The notes under the pieces were generated by a model. That model searched no databases, was not told the DNA's origin, and was given only the letters and a program-made list of their open reading frames with translations. Made by a program: the position numbers and the translations under genes. A DNA stretch of 64,000 nucleotides, from the NCBI RefSeq assembly GCF_023101185.1, contig NZ_CP078077.1, positions 3,377,630-3,441,629 of the forward strand, written 5' to 3'. The first letter of the stretch is position 1; every line of letters starts with the position of its first letter. Source of the DNA: Microbacterium galbinum. Its GTDB lineage: Bacteria > Actinomycetota > Actinomycetes > Actinomycetales > Microbacteriaceae. Positions 9,115 to 17,271 of this stretch are shown one piece after another.

Positions 9115-9966
9115 TCAGATCATGCTCTTGGTGTGCCACACGGTCTTGACCTCGGTGAACGCCGCGATGCGCTCGGGCGAGGCGACGACCTCACCCGGTG
9201 CGATCACGCGCTTGAGCGTCTCGGCGGCCGCGATCTGCAGGTCGACCCACTCCAGCGCACCGGCACCCGCGAGGTCGAGCGCGTTCACGTCCTGATGCGA
9301 GGCGAGCCACGGCGCGATCTCGGCCGGCGAGCCGGTGAGCACGTTCACCACGCCCCCGGGCACGTCGCTGGTCGCGAGCACCTCGGCGAGGCTGATGGCA
9401 GAGAGCGGATGCCGTTCACTCGCGATCACGACGACCGTGTTGCCCGCGACGAGCGCCGGTGCCACGACCGAGACGAGACCGAGCAGTGCCGAGTCCTGCG
9501 GTGCGACGATCGCGACGACACCCGTCGGCTCGGGAACGGTGATGTTGAAGTACGGACCCGCCACGGGGTTCGCGTTGCCGGCGACCTGCGCGTACTTGTC
9601 GCACCATCCCGCGTACCAGACCCAGAGGTCGATCGCCTCGTCGACCTGCGAGGCTGCGGCCGATGCCGACAGCCCTTCCTGGGCGACGATCTCATCGATG
9701 AACTGCGCGCGACGTCCCTCGAGCACCTCGGCGACGCGGTAGAGCACCTGGCCGCGGTTGTACGCGGTGGCGCCCGACCAGCCCTTCACCGCGGAACGCG
9801 CCGCGACGACGGCATCCCTGGCGTCCTTGCGCGAACCCTGCGCCGCGTTCGCGAGGAAGGCTCCCTTGGGCGAGACGACCTCGTAGGTGCGTCCCGACTC
9901 GCTGCGCGGGAAGGCGCCGCCGATGGCCAGCTTGTACGTCTTCGGCACGGTCAGTCGCTTGCTCAT
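9115..9966 (-). CDS. Aldehyde dehydrogenase-family protein, short form lacking the catalytic region
   Basis: A 283-aa protein that aligns with the N-terminal NAD-binding part of aldehyde dehydrogenases (fold elements VVAPALVAGNTVVVIASERHPLSAISLAEVL and GGVVNVLTGSPAEIAPWLASHQDVNALDLAG). It ends before the region that would carry the catalytic cysteine, and the usual LELGGK motif with its general-base Glu is not seen. The frame is clean and the ATG overlaps the stop of the full-length ALDH gene (ATGA), so this looks like a maintained short paralogue, not a recent frameshift. It may act as a partner of the upstream ALDH. Confidence 0.85.
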   Translation of the reverse strand: MSKRLTVPKTYKLAIGGAFPRSESGRTYEVVSPKGAFLANAAQGSRKDARDAVVAARSAVKGWSGATAYNRGQVLYRVAEVLEGRRAQFIDEIVAQEGLSASAAASQVDEAIDLWVWYAGWCDKYAQVAGNANPVAGPYFNITVPEPTGVVAIVAPQDSALLGLVSVVAPALVAGNTVVVIASERHPLSAISLAEVLATSDVPGGVVNVLTGSPAEIAPWLASHQDVNALDLAGAGALEWVDLQIAAAETLKRVIAPGEVVASPERIAAFTEVKTVWHTKSMI

Positions 9967-11405
9967 GCTGCCGATCCCTTCAGGTAGGCGGTGAGACCCT
10001 GGCGGCCGCCCTCGCGGCCGTAACCGGACTCCTTGTATCCGCCGAACGGGCTCGACGGATCGAAACGGTTGAACGTGTTCGCCCACACCACTCCCGCGCG
10101 CAGGCGATCGGCGACGGCGAGGATGCGCGATCCCTTGTCCGACCAGATGCCCGCGGAGAGGCCGTAGGGGGTGTTGTTGGCCTTGGCGATCGCCTCGGCC
10201 GGCGTGCGGAAGGTCAGCACCGAGAGCACCGGGCCGAACACCTCGTCACGCGCGATGCGGTGCGAGGCCTCGACGCCGGTGAAGATCGTCGGGGCGAACC
10301 AGAAGCCCTTCTCCGGGATCGCGCAGTCCGCGGTCCAGCGCTCGGCGCCCTCCGCCTCGCCGATGTCGCTGAGCTCGCGGATGCGTGCCAGCTGGGCTGC
10401 GGAGTTGATGGCGCCGATGTCGGTGTTCTTGTCGAGCGGGTCACCCAGACGCAGCGTCGACAGGCGCGTCTTGAGCCGGTCGATGACCTCGTCGTGGATC
10501 GACTCCTGCACGAGCAGGCGGCTCCCGGCGCAGCACACGTGCCCCTGGTTGAAGAAGATGCCGTTGACGATCCCCTCGACCGCCTGGTCGATCGGCGCGT
10601 CGTCGAACACGATGTTCGCAGCCTTGCCGCCGAGCTCGAGCGTGAGCTTCTTGTTCGTGCCGGCCACCGCCTTCGCGATGTCGCGGCCGACGCCGGTCGA
10701 ACCGGTGAAGGCGACCTTGTCGACGTCGGGGTGGCGCACGAGGGCCGCGCCCGTGGACCCGGCACCGGTGATGATGTTGACGACACCGGCGGGCAGATCC
10801 GCCTGCTGCAGGATCTCCGCGAAGATCAGCGCGGTGAGCGGCGTCGTCTCGGCGGGCTTCAGCACGACCGTGTTCCCGGCCGCAAGGGCAGGGGCGAGCT
10901 TCCACGCGAGCATCAGCAGCGGGAAGTTCCACGGGATGACCTGACCGGCCACGCCGAGCGCACGCGGGTTCGCACCGAGGCCGGCGTGATCGAGCTTGTC
11001 GGCCCATCCGGCGTAGTAGAAGAACCAGGCGGCGACCAGCGGGACGTCGACGTCGCGGCTCTCCTTGATCGGCTTGCCGTTGTCGAGGCTCTCGGCCACG
11101 GCGAGCTCGCGGGCGCGCTCCTGCACGAGGCGGGCGATGCGGAAGAGATACTTGCCGCGGTCGCGACCACTCATCCGCGACCACGTCTTCTCGTAGGCAC
11201 GGCGTGCAGCGGCGACGGCGCGGTCGACGTCGTCATCGCTCGCGGTCGCGATCTCGGCGATGCGCTTCTCGGTCGCGGGCGAGATGGTGGTGAAGCTGTT
11301 GCCGGATCCATCGACGAACTCACCGTCGATGAAGAGGCCGTAGCTGTCCTTGAGGTTCAGCAGCGCCGTGGATTCCGGCGCGGGGGCGTATTCCAGAAAT
11401 GACAT
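9963..11405 (-). CDS. NAD(P)-dependent aldehyde dehydrogenase
   Basis: A 480-aa full-length aldehyde dehydrogenase. It shows the nucleotide-binding GSTGVGRDI loop, the LELGGKAANIVF motif with the general-base Glu, the catalytic cysteine in FNQGHVCCAGSRL and the C-terminal PFGGYKESGYGREGG. Located directly after deoC, it most likely oxidises the acetaldehyde released from deoxyribose-5-phosphate, linking deoxyribonucleoside breakdown to acetate or acetyl-CoA; the substrate is inferred from context. ATG at 11405 is used because the longer upstream frame is unconserved. It sits 14 nt after deoC in the same operon. Confidence 0.93.
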   Translation of the reverse strand: MSFLEYAPAPESTALLNLKDSYGLFIDGEFVDGSGNSFTTISPATEKRIAEIATASDDDVDRAVAAARRAYEKTWSRMSGRDRGKYLFRIARLVQERARELAVAESLDNGKPIKESRDVDVPLVAAWFFYYAGWADKLDHAGLGANPRALGVAGQVIPWNFPLLMLAWKLAPALAAGNTVVLKPAETTPLTALIFAEILQQADLPAGVVNIITGAGSTGAALVRHPDVDKVAFTGSTGVGRDIAKAVAGTNKKLTLELGGKAANIVFDDAPIDQAVEGIVNGIFFNQGHVCCAGSRLLVQESIHDEVIDRLKTRLSTLRLGDPLDKNTDIGAINSAAQLARIRELSDIGEAEGAERWTADCAIPEKGFWFAPTIFTGVEASHRIARDEVFGPVLSVLTFRTPAEAIAKANNTPYGLSAGIWSDKGSRILAVADRLRAGVVWANTFNRFDPSSPFGGYKESGYGREGGRQGLTAYLKGSAA

Positions 11406-11419
11406 TTTGCGTATCCCAG

Positions 11420-12421
11420 TCAGTCGATCGTGACGTAGTCGGGGCCGGAGTAGTGGCCGGTGGTGAGCTTCTGACGCTGCAGCAGCACGTCGTTGAGGAG
11501 GCTCGAGGCGCCGAAGCGGAACAGGTGCGGCTGGAGCCACTCCTCCCCCACGGTCTCGGCGACGGTGACGAGATACTTGATCGCGTCCTTCGAGGAGCGG
11601 ATGCCGCCGGCCGGCTTCACACCGATCTTCTCGCCGGTCGCGCGGTGCCAATCGCGCACCGTCTCGAGCATGAGCAGCGTCGTCGGGAGAGTCGCCGCCG
11701 GCTGCACTTTTCCGGTCGAGGTTTTGATGAAGTCGCCTCCGGCGAGGATGCCGAGCCACGACGCCCGCTTGATGTTGTCGTACGTGTTCAGCTCACCGGT
11801 CTCGAGGATGACCTTGAGCGAGGCGTAGCTGCCGTCCTCGCGGCGGCAGGCTTTCTTCACGCGCGCGATCTGGTCGAACACGAGCCCGTAGCGCCCGGAG
11901 AGGAATGCTCCCCGGTCGATGACCATGTCGATCTCGTCGGCTCCGGCGGCGACGGCCTCGGCCGTGTCGGCGAGCTTGATCTCGAGCGACGAACGGCCGC
12001 TCGGGAACGCCGTCGCGACGGCAGCGACCGAGATCAGCCCCTCGTCGGGATCGCCGTGCAGGGCACCGAGTGCGGTCACCGCATCTCCGACCATGTCGCC
12101 GTAGACGCACACCGCTGCGACCTTCGGGGTCGTGGGGTCCGCAGCATCCGGGTTCTTGGCCTTGGCGACCAGAGAACGCACCTTGCCGGGGGTGTCGGCC
12201 CCCTCGAGAGTGGTGAGGTCGATCAGCTTGATGATGGTGTCGAGAGCCCAGGCCTTCGACGTCGTCTTGATCGATCGCGTGCCCAGGCCCGCGGCGCGCT
12301 GCTCGAGGCCGACGGCGTCGACGCCGGGGAGGCCGTGCAGGAAGCGGCGGAGCGTCGCGTCGTCGGGATCTCCGCCGAGCACGTCCACCGCCGTTCTGCG
12401 GGTCAGTTCATTGGTCGTCAT
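11420..12421 (-). CDS. deoC: Deoxyribose-phosphate aldolase
   Basis: Class I aldolase of 333 aa that splits 2-deoxyribose-5-phosphate into glyceraldehyde-3-phosphate and acetaldehyde. It is the long DeoC form, with TIM-barrel motifs EIDMVIDRGAFLSG, LKVILETGEL and the Schiff-base lysine segment FIKTSTGK, followed by GVKPAGGIRS. The ATG (12421) overlaps the stop of the SorC-family regulator gene (ATGA). It is the key catabolic gene of the operon, supplying the aldehyde for the two downstream dehydrogenase-family proteins. Confidence 0.96.
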   Translation of the reverse strand: MTTNELTRRTAVDVLGGDPDDATLRRFLHGLPGVDAVGLEQRAAGLGTRSIKTTSKAWALDTIIKLIDLTTLEGADTPGKVRSLVAKAKNPDAADPTTPKVAAVCVYGDMVGDAVTALGALHGDPDEGLISVAAVATAFPSGRSSLEIKLADTAEAVAAGADEIDMVIDRGAFLSGRYGLVFDQIARVKKACRREDGSYASLKVILETGELNTYDNIKRASWLGILAGGDFIKTSTGKVQPAATLPTTLLMLETVRDWHRATGEKIGVKPAGGIRSSKDAIKYLVTVAETVGEEWLQPHLFRFGASSLLNDVLLQRQKLTTGHYSGPDYVTID

Positions 12422-13353
12422 CGTTCCTCCAACAATGCTCGTGCTGTGGTCTCATCTGTCACCAGTACCCCGCACAGGCCGCTGGTGACGACGGTGCGGG
12501 CGATGTCATGCTTCGCGGGGCCGGCGGTGACGAAGATCGCCTTCTTCGCTCCGCGCAGGCGGTCGAGGCTCACGCCGACCGTACGGGCGTCGAGCTGCGC
12601 GTCGACGATGTTGCCTTCGGCATCGACGTAGCGGCCGAGCACGTCTCCGACGGCTCCGCGTCGGGCGAGTTCATCGACGTCCTCGGCGCTGAGGTAGCCG
12701 TTCTCGACGTGCGCCGACGAGGCGTCGCACGGACCGGCCGTGAACAGGAAGGCCTGCGCGTCGGCGGCCTCCTCGAGGATGCCGGCGACGGTGCGATCGG
12801 ACTCGATCGCCTGCTTGGTCTCGACGCGCTCGAGGATCGCGGGGCTCGGCAGCAGCGACACCTGCCCGTTCGCGCGCTGCGCGATCGTGACCGCGAGCCC
12901 CGCGGCACCGCCCGAGCGGCGGTTCAGGCTCACTCCCCCGTTGAGCTGGACGACGGTGACGCCGTTCGCCCACCCGTCGGGAAGAGCTTCGGCCACCGCG
13001 CGGAGAGTGCGCCCCCAGCTCACTCCGAGCGTGCGGGGAACGGGACGGAGCGCAGTCAGGAAGTCTGCCGCGGCTTGGGCGACGCGTTCCAGCGTGCCGT
13101 CATCGCCCTCGGGGGCGGGCACCACGACCGCGTCGCTCAATCCGAAGCGCTCGACGAGTTCCCGCTCGAGGCCGAGACGCCGGGCGCGCGGGTGGATGAT
13201 CTCGATGCGAACGATGCCACGCTCGCGCGCCTGGGTCAGCAGACGGCCGACCTTCCAGCGCGAGATCTTGAGGAGTCCGCCGATCTCGTCTTGCGTCTTG
13301 TCCTCGTCGTAGTACAGCTCGGCGACCCGGACCATGAGCAGTTCGTCTTCCAC
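12418..13353 (-). CDS. SorC/DeoR-type transcriptional regulator of the deo operon
   Basis: A 311-aa SorC-family sugar-binding regulator. An N-terminal helix-turn-helix (about 15-55: DEDKTQDEIGGLLKISRWKVGRLLTQA) is joined to a C-terminal phospho-sugar-binding Rossmann-like domain (LGVSWGRTLRAVAEAL, GPCDASSAH, DAQAFLFTAGP). The GTG at 13353 is preceded by a near-perfect AAGGAGG 5 nt upstream, which decides the start over longer frames. The family is typified by B. subtilis DeoR, which is relieved by deoxyribose-5-phosphate; the same ligand is likely here given the coupled deoC. It heads the operon and so probably autoregulates. Confidence 0.92.
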   Translation of the reverse strand: MEDELLMVRVAELYYDEDKTQDEIGGLLKISRWKVGRLLTQARERGIVRIEIIHPRARRLGLERELVERFGLSDAVVVPAPEGDDGTLERVAQAAADFLTALRPVPRTLGVSWGRTLRAVAEALPDGWANGVTVVQLNGGVSLNRRSGGAAGLAVTIAQRANGQVSLLPSPAILERVETKQAIESDRTVAGILEEAADAQAFLFTAGPCDASSAHVENGYLSAEDVDELARRGAVGDVLGRYVDAEGNIVDAQLDARTVGVSLDRLRGAKKAIFVTAGPAKHDIARTVVTSGLCGVLVTDETTARALLEER

Positions 13354-13458
13354 GGCATCCTCCTTCCGTGATCCAGCGTACGACGCTTCCCGCGTTGGTG
13401 CACGCTCATGCTCATATGAGCAGCGAGAGGCATCCGTCCGCACATCTGCCGGGTACGA

Positions 13459-13494
13459 CGAAGGGGTGTCGGTCAGATGACCGACACCCCTTCG
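13459..13494 (-). terminator. Terminator of the clpP1-clpP2 operon
   Basis: Perfect 16-bp inverted repeat (13459-13474 with 13479-13494) around a 4-nt loop, lying just beyond the clpP2 stop and upstream of the deo operon. Confidence 0.85.
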
Positions 13495-13505
13495 AAGAGA
13501 GTGAC

Positions 13506-14147
13506 TCAGGCGCGCTTGCGCGAGGTGAGCACCTGATCGACGATCCCGTACTCCCGAGCCTGCTCGGCCGAGAGGATGTTGTCGCGATCGATGTCGCGGT
13601 TGATCTGCTCGACCGGCTTGCCGGTGTGCTTCGCCATGGTCTCTTCGAGCCAGGTGCGCATGCGGAGGATCTCCGCCGCCTGGATCTCGATGTCGGATGC
13701 CTGCCCCTGACCCGCCTCGCCCATCGCGGGCTGGTGGATCAGAACGCGAGCGTTCGGAAGCGCGAGACGCTTGCCCGGCGCGCCGGCTGCGAGCAGCACG
13801 GATGCCGCGGAAGCCGCCTGGCCCAGGACGACGGTCTGGATCTGCGGGGCTACGTACTGCATCGTGTCGTAGATCGCCGTCATCGCGGTGAACGAGCCAC
13901 CGGGCGAGTTGATGTACATCGTGATGTCGCGCTCGGAGTCCTGGCTCTCGAGAACGAGGAGCTGCGCCATCACGTCATCGGCGGATGCGTCGTCGACCTG
14001 CACGCCGAGGAAGATCACGCGATCTTCGAACAGCTTGTTGTACGGGTCCTGGCGCTTGAAGCCGTAGGCCGTGCGCTCCTCGAACTGCGGGAGCACGTAG
14101 CGGCTGGAGGGCAGGTTGCCTGCGGATTGGAAAGTGGGCGTGTACAT
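13506..14147 (-). CDS. clpP2: ATP-dependent Clp protease proteolytic subunit ClpP2
   Basis: A 213-aa ClpP serine peptidase. The oxyanion Gly-rich motif YINSPGGS, nucleophile Ser in GQAASAASVLLAAG, catalytic His in LIHQPAM and an Asp in the DIDRDNILSAEQAREYGIVD segment form the triad. The N-terminal PQFEERTAYGFKRQDPYNKL region is the longer ClpP2 type. In actinobacteria ClpP1 and ClpP2 form a mixed two-ring barrel. AAAGGA precedes the ATG; the gene lies 20 nt after clpP1 and is co-transcribed with it. Confidence 0.96.
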   Translation of the reverse strand: MYTPTFQSAGNLPSSRYVLPQFEERTAYGFKRQDPYNKLFEDRVIFLGVQVDDASADDVMAQLLVLESQDSERDITMYINSPGGSFTAMTAIYDTMQYVAPQIQTVVLGQAASAASVLLAAGAPGKRLALPNARVLIHQPAMGEAGQGQASDIEIQAAEILRMRTWLEETMAKHTGKPVEQINRDIDRDNILSAEQAREYGIVDQVLTSRKRA

Positions 14148-14167
14148 GGTGTCCTTTCGAATCCGGA

Positions 14168-14764
14168 TTACGCGGCGTCGTCGGCCGTGCCGCCGCCACC
14201 GGTGACGTCGCTGGCGTGCTCGCGGATGTGGTCGACGAAGCCGTACTCGAGCGCCTCCTCCGCCGTGAACCAGCGGTCGCGGTCGCCATCGGCGTTGATC
14301 TGCTCGACGGACTTGCCCGTCTGGCCGGCGGTGATCTCGGCGAGGCGCTTCTTCATCGAGAGGATGAGCTGCGCCTGGGTCTGGATGTCGCTCGAGGTTC
14401 CGCCGAAGCCGCCGTGCGGCTGGTGCAGCAGCACGCGTGCGTTCGGGGTGATGTAGCGCTTGCCCTTGGTGCCGCTGGTGAGCAGCAGCTGTCCCATGGA
14501 AGCGGCCATGCCGATGCCGACGGTGACGATGTCGTTCGGCACGAACTGCATCGTGTCGTAGATCGCCATTCCCGCGGTGATCGAGCCACCGGGCGAGTTG
14601 ATGTAGAGGTAGATGTCCTTTTCCGAGTCCTCTGCGGCGAGAAGAAGGATCTTCGCGCAGATCTCGTTGGCGTTCTGGTCACGCACCTCTGAGCCCAGCC
14701 AGATGATGCGATCCTTCAGCAGCCTGTCGAAGACGCTCGTCGCGACAAGGGGTTCTGCAGCCAT
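14168..14764 (-). CDS. clpP1: ATP-dependent Clp protease proteolytic subunit ClpP1
   Basis: A 198-aa ClpP paralogue with [17 protein letters not shown], nucleophile Ser in [11 protein letters not shown], catalytic His in LLHQPHG and the [19 protein letters not shown]sp region. It pairs with ClpP2 to make the heteromeric actinobacterial Clp peptidase that receives substrates from ClpX or ClpC. The ATG at 14764 has AGGAG about 6 nt upstream. The Gly/Asp-rich C-terminal tail is short and variable, as is usual in ClpP1. First gene of a two-gene operon. Confidence 0.97.
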   Translation of the reverse strand: MAAEPLVATSVFDRLLKDRIIWLGSEVRDQNANEICAKILLLAAEDSEKDIYLYINSPGGSITAGMAIYDTMQFVPNDIVTVGIGMAASMGQLLLTSGTKGKRYITPNARVLLHQPHGGFGGTSSDIQTQAQLILSMKKRLAEITAGQTGKSVEQINADGDRDRWFTAEEALEYGFVDHIREHASDVTGGGGTADDAA

Positions 14765-14794
14765 TTCAGCTCCTGTTTCCGTGTTCGTGCTTCG

Positions 14795-14800
14795 AATCTA
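14795..14800 (-). promoter_or_regulatory. -10 box of the clpP1-clpP2 promoter
   Basis: TAGATT on the minus strand, 31-36 nt before the clpP1 ATG. A candidate activator site lies about 28 nt further upstream. Confidence 0.45.
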
Positions 14801-14828
14801 CCGGCGACCGCGCAGCCTCCAGGCCGTT

Positions 14829-14845
14829 GTTCGCCGTCGGCATAT
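14829..14845 (-). promoter_or_regulatory. Candidate ClgR box upstream of clpP1-clpP2
   Basis: On the minus strand the core TGC-CGACG-GCG followed by AAC matches the ClgR core CGC-YNANR-GCG at all but one position (T for C). It lies upstream of the -35 region, where an activator would bind. ClgR is the known activator of clp genes in actinobacteria. The clgR gene is not in this window. The site also falls at the end of the neighbouring TPR gene. Confidence 0.35.
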
Positions 14846-15327
14846 CAGCGTGGCGGATCGACCAGTTCGCGGGCATATCCGGTGACCGAGCGCGTGTACC
14901 GCGGCAGGTGCGGCGCGAGCGCCTCCAGCGCGATGGCGGCGCCGCGCACGGGATCGCCGCTCGACACCAGTGCGAGGGCGTAGAAGGCCGACGCCGCATC
15001 GCCGAACGCGCCGCCTCGCTCCCGCTCCGCCCGGAGCATGTCCAGCGCCTCGTCGGTGTGCCCGAGGTTCCGCAGCGTACTCGCGAGCTGGATGACGGCC
15101 TGGGGCCGATGCTCCTCATCGAGACCTTCGGCGAGAGCACGTCGGTAGAGCACCTCGGCCTCCGCCTCGATACCGGCGGAGTCACGGGCCCCCGCCCGCT
15201 CGAACAGAGCACGGGCATCGTCGTCGCTCCGCTCCGCCGCGAGGGCGTCGATGCGCACGATCCGCTCCGCATCGGTCAGGGCGTCGTCCGCCCACACGGC
15301 ATCGATCCGCGTGTCCCAGTCATCCAT
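14845..15327 (-). CDS. Tetratricopeptide-repeat protein
   Basis: A 160-aa soluble helical protein with TPR-type helix pairs: EAEVLYRRALAEGLDEEHRPQAVIQLASTLRNLGHTDEALDMLRAER and GDAASAFYALALVSSGDPVRGAAIALEALAPHL. It resembles the small TPR_5 family proteins common beside housekeeping genes in actinobacteria. ATG at 15327 has AAGGAG 6 nt upstream. It lies between tig and the clp operon on the same strand, but a tig terminator separates it from tig. Binding partner unknown. Confidence 0.8.
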   Translation of the reverse strand: MDDWDTRIDAVWADDALTDAERIVRIDALAAERSDDDARALFERAGARDSAGIEAEAEVLYRRALAEGLDEEHRPQAVIQLASTLRNLGHTDEALDMLRAERERGGAFGDAASAFYALALVSSGDPVRGAAIALEALAPHLPRYTRSVTGYARELVDPPR

Positions 15328-15349
15328 CGGTTACTCCTTCGCTGATGAG

Positions 15350-15381
15350 AAAGGGGCGGATGCCGCAGCATCCGCCCCTTT
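15350..15381 (-). terminator. Terminator of tig
   Basis: 14-bp perfect stem (15350-15363 with 15368-15381) around a CGCA loop, 17 nt after the tig stop. Confidence 0.8.
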
Positions 15382-15397
15382 CATCGTGATCGTGAGA

Positions 15398-16861
15398 TCA
15401 CTCGGCCTTGTCGGCCGCCTTCTTGGCCGGAGCCTTCTTGGCGGCGGGCTTCTTCGCAGCCGGCTTCTCGTCGGCGTCGGCGTCGGCCGCCTTCTTGGCG
15501 GGAGCCTTCTTCGCCGGAGCCTTCTTCGCCGGAGCCTTCTTCTCGGCGGGGGCCTCCTCGGCCTCCGCTGCCTCTGCCTCGTCATCGGTCACGATGAAGT
15601 CCGACAGATCGACCGGCTTGCCGTTGGTGTCGACGACCTTGACCTTGCCCAGGGCGACGGCCAGCGCCTTGTTGCGCGCGACCTCTCCGACGAGGGCGGG
15701 GAGCTGGTTCGACGACTGCAGAGCCTCGACGAACTCCTGCGGGGCCATGCCGTACTGCGCAGCGGACTGCACGAGGTACTGGCTGAGCTCCTCCTGCGAG
15801 ACCTGCACGTCGGCCTGCTCGGCGATCGTGTCGAGCAGCACCTGCGTGCGGAACTGCTTCTCGCTCGCCTCGGTGACCTCGGCACGGTGGACGTCGTCCT
15901 CGAGGCGGTTCTCGCCCTCGAGGTGGTTGTGCACCTCATCCTCGATGAGCTGCGGCGGAACCGGGATCTCGATCTGCTCGAGCAGCGTCTCGACGAGCTT
16001 GTCGCGCGCGGCCGACCCTTGGGTGAAGACGCCCTGCTGCGACACGCGCTCGGCGAGGCTGGCACGCAGCTCGGCGATCGTGTCGAACTCGCTCGCGATC
16101 TGCGCGAAGTCGTCGTCGGCCTCGGGGAGCTCGCGCTCCTTGACGGCCTTGACGGTCACGGCGACCTCTGCCTCGGAACCGGCGTGGTCGCCGCCCACGA
16201 GAGCCGAACGGAAGGTGGTGTCCTCACCGGCGGTGAGCGACTCGATCGCGTCGTCGATGCCCTCGAGCAGCTCGCCCGAACCGACCTCGTAGGACACGCC
16301 CTCGGCGCGGTCGATCTCGGCGCCGTCGATGGTGGCGACCAGGTCGAGCTCGACGAAGTCGCCCTTCGCTGCGGGGCGGTCCACCGGGACCAGCGTGCCG
16401 AAGCGCGCGCGCATGTTCTCGAGCTCGGCATCGAGAGCGGCGTCATCCGCCTCGACGGCGTCGACCGTGAGGGTGATGCCCTCGTAGGAGGGGAGCTCGA
16501 TCTCGGGGCGCACGTCGACCTCGACGTCGACGAGCAGGTCGCCGGAGAAGTCCTTCTCGCTCGGCCACTGGGTGATGTCGGCCGACGGACGACCGACGAT
16601 GCGCAGCTTGTGCTCGGCGCTCGCCTCGCGGAAGAACTTGTCGAGACCCTCGTTGACCGCGTGCTCGATGACGGCACCGCGTCCGACGCGCTGGTCGATG
16701 ATGGGAGCAGGGACCTTGCCCTTGCGGAAGCCGGGGATCTGGACGTCCTGAGCGATGTGCTCGTAGGCGTGAGCGATGCTCGGCTTGAGGTCGTCCGGGG
16801 TGACCGTGATGGTGAGCTTGACCCGGGTCGGGGTCAGCTTCTCGACGGTGCTGTTCGCCAT
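15398..16861 (-). CDS. tig: Trigger factor with Lys/Ala-rich C-terminal tail
   Basis: Ribosome-associated folding chaperone and peptidyl-prolyl isomerase, 487 aa. The ribosome-binding signature GFRKGKVP lies near residues 44-51, the FKBP-type PPIase domain at about 150-240 ([28 protein letters not shown]), and the helical chaperone arms continue to about 430. The last ~50 residues are an unusual low-complexity tail of repeated APAKK units with acidic interruptions, resembling histone-H1-like tails. ATG at 16861. The gene is monocistronic, lying between tRNA-Pro and the TPR gene. Confidence 0.97.
   Translation of the reverse strand: MANSTVEKLTPTRVKLTITVTPDDLKPSIAHAYEHIAQDVQIPGFRKGKVPAPIIDQRVGRGAVIEHAVNEGLDKFFREASAEHKLRIVGRPSADITQWPSEKDFSGDLLVDVEVDVRPEIELPSYEGITLTVDAVEADDAALDAELENMRARFGTLVPVDRPAAKGDFVELDLVATIDGAEIDRAEGVSYEVGSGELLEGIDDAIESLTAGEDTTFRSALVGGDHAGSEAEVAVTVKAVKERELPEADDDFAQIASEFDTIAELRASLAERVSQQGVFTQGSAARDKLVETLLEQIEIPVPPQLIEDEVHNHLEGENRLEDDVHRAEVTEASEKQFRTQVLLDTIAEQADVQVSQEELSQYLVQSAAQYGMAPQEFVEALQSSNQLPALVGEVARNKALAVALGKVKVVDTNGKPVDLSDFIVTDDEAEAAEAEEAPAEKKAPAKKAPAKKAPAKKAADADADEKPAAKKPAAKKAPAKKAADKAE
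15491..15535. repeat. 15-bp tandem repeat encoding APAKK units in tig
   Basis: Three consecutive 15-bp units (15491-15505, 15506-15520, 15521-15535), the last two identical, encode the APAKK repeats of the trigger factor tail. Diverged Lys/Ala codon blocks continue on both sides. Such repeats can vary in number between strains. Confidence 0.8.
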
Positions 16862-16921
16862 GCTTGTGTGTCTCCTTGTGATTTCCGCGGTGCACCGCGG
16901 CCGTGAGCCTTGGGGGCCGTG

Positions 16922-16995
16922 TCGGGGCGACAGGAGTTGAACCTGCGACCTCCCGCTCCCAAAGCGGGCGCTCTACCAAACTGAGCTACGCCCCG
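16922..16995 (-). tRNA. tRNA-Pro (anticodon UGG)
   Basis: A 74-nt cloverleaf on the minus strand: acceptor CGGGGCG pairs with CGCCCCG, discriminator A; D-arm GCTC/GAGC; anticodon stem CCCGC/GCGGG with loop TTTGGGA (anticodon TGG, codon CCA and wobble); T-arm GCAGG/CCTGT. The CCA end is not encoded. Confidence 0.95.
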
Positions 16996-17102
16996 GGGAA
17001 TCCGCACGCAGATTCAGCCCCACCGAGTCTAACGGACAGGAGCATGCCTCAGAGTCCGGTATAGTCGATGAGTCGGCAACCGAGCTTCCGGGCTCGTTTT
17101 CC

Positions 17103-17173
17103 GGGGCTGTAGCTTAGTGGTAAAGCCTTAGTCTTCCAAACTAATGATGCGGGTTCGATTCCCGTCAGCCCCT
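17103..17173 (+). tRNA. tRNA-Gly (anticodon UCC)
   Basis: A 71-nt cloverleaf: acceptor GGGGCTG pairs with CAGCCCC, discriminator T; D-arm GCTT/AAGC; anticodon stem TTAGT/ACTAA with loop CTTCCAA (anticodon TCC); T-arm GCGGG/CCCGT. CCA is genomically encoded right after (17174-17176). It is divergent from tRNA-Pro. Confidence 0.96.
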
Positions 17174-17180
17174 CCATATC

Positions 17181-17214
17181 ACGAAGGCCCTCGTCGCGAG
17201 ACGAGGGCCTTCGT
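17181..17214 (+). terminator. Terminator of tRNA-Gly
   Basis: 14-bp perfect stem (17181-17194 with 17201-17214) around a 6-nt loop, 5 nt after the encoded CCA end. Confidence 0.8.
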
Positions 17215-17230
17215 CGTCCGCGGCATCTCC

Positions 17231-17236
17231 TAGACT
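17231..17236 (+). promoter_or_regulatory. -10 box for the HEVGH membrane protein gene
   Basis: TAGACT 35 nt before the start codon; the predicted leader is about 30 nt and contains GAGGGGG. Confidence 0.4.
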
Positions 17237-17271
17237 CGAGGGCATATCCACGTGGTGCCACGACGAGGGGG

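Noticed and set aside
9115..11405. One aldehyde dehydrogenase split by a frameshift
   Set aside because: The upstream gene is already full length with all catalytic motifs; the short gene is a second N-terminal domain, hence a paralogue.
14216..16906. Long plus-strand frames opposite clpP1 and tig
   Set aside because: Shadows of GC3-rich genes; leucine/glycine/arginine-rich with no start context or recognisable domains.
16922..17176. Integrated element at the tRNA-Pro/tRNA-Gly pair
   Set aside because: No integrase, no repeat of a tRNA 3' end nearby, and flanking genes are ordinary chromosomal ones.
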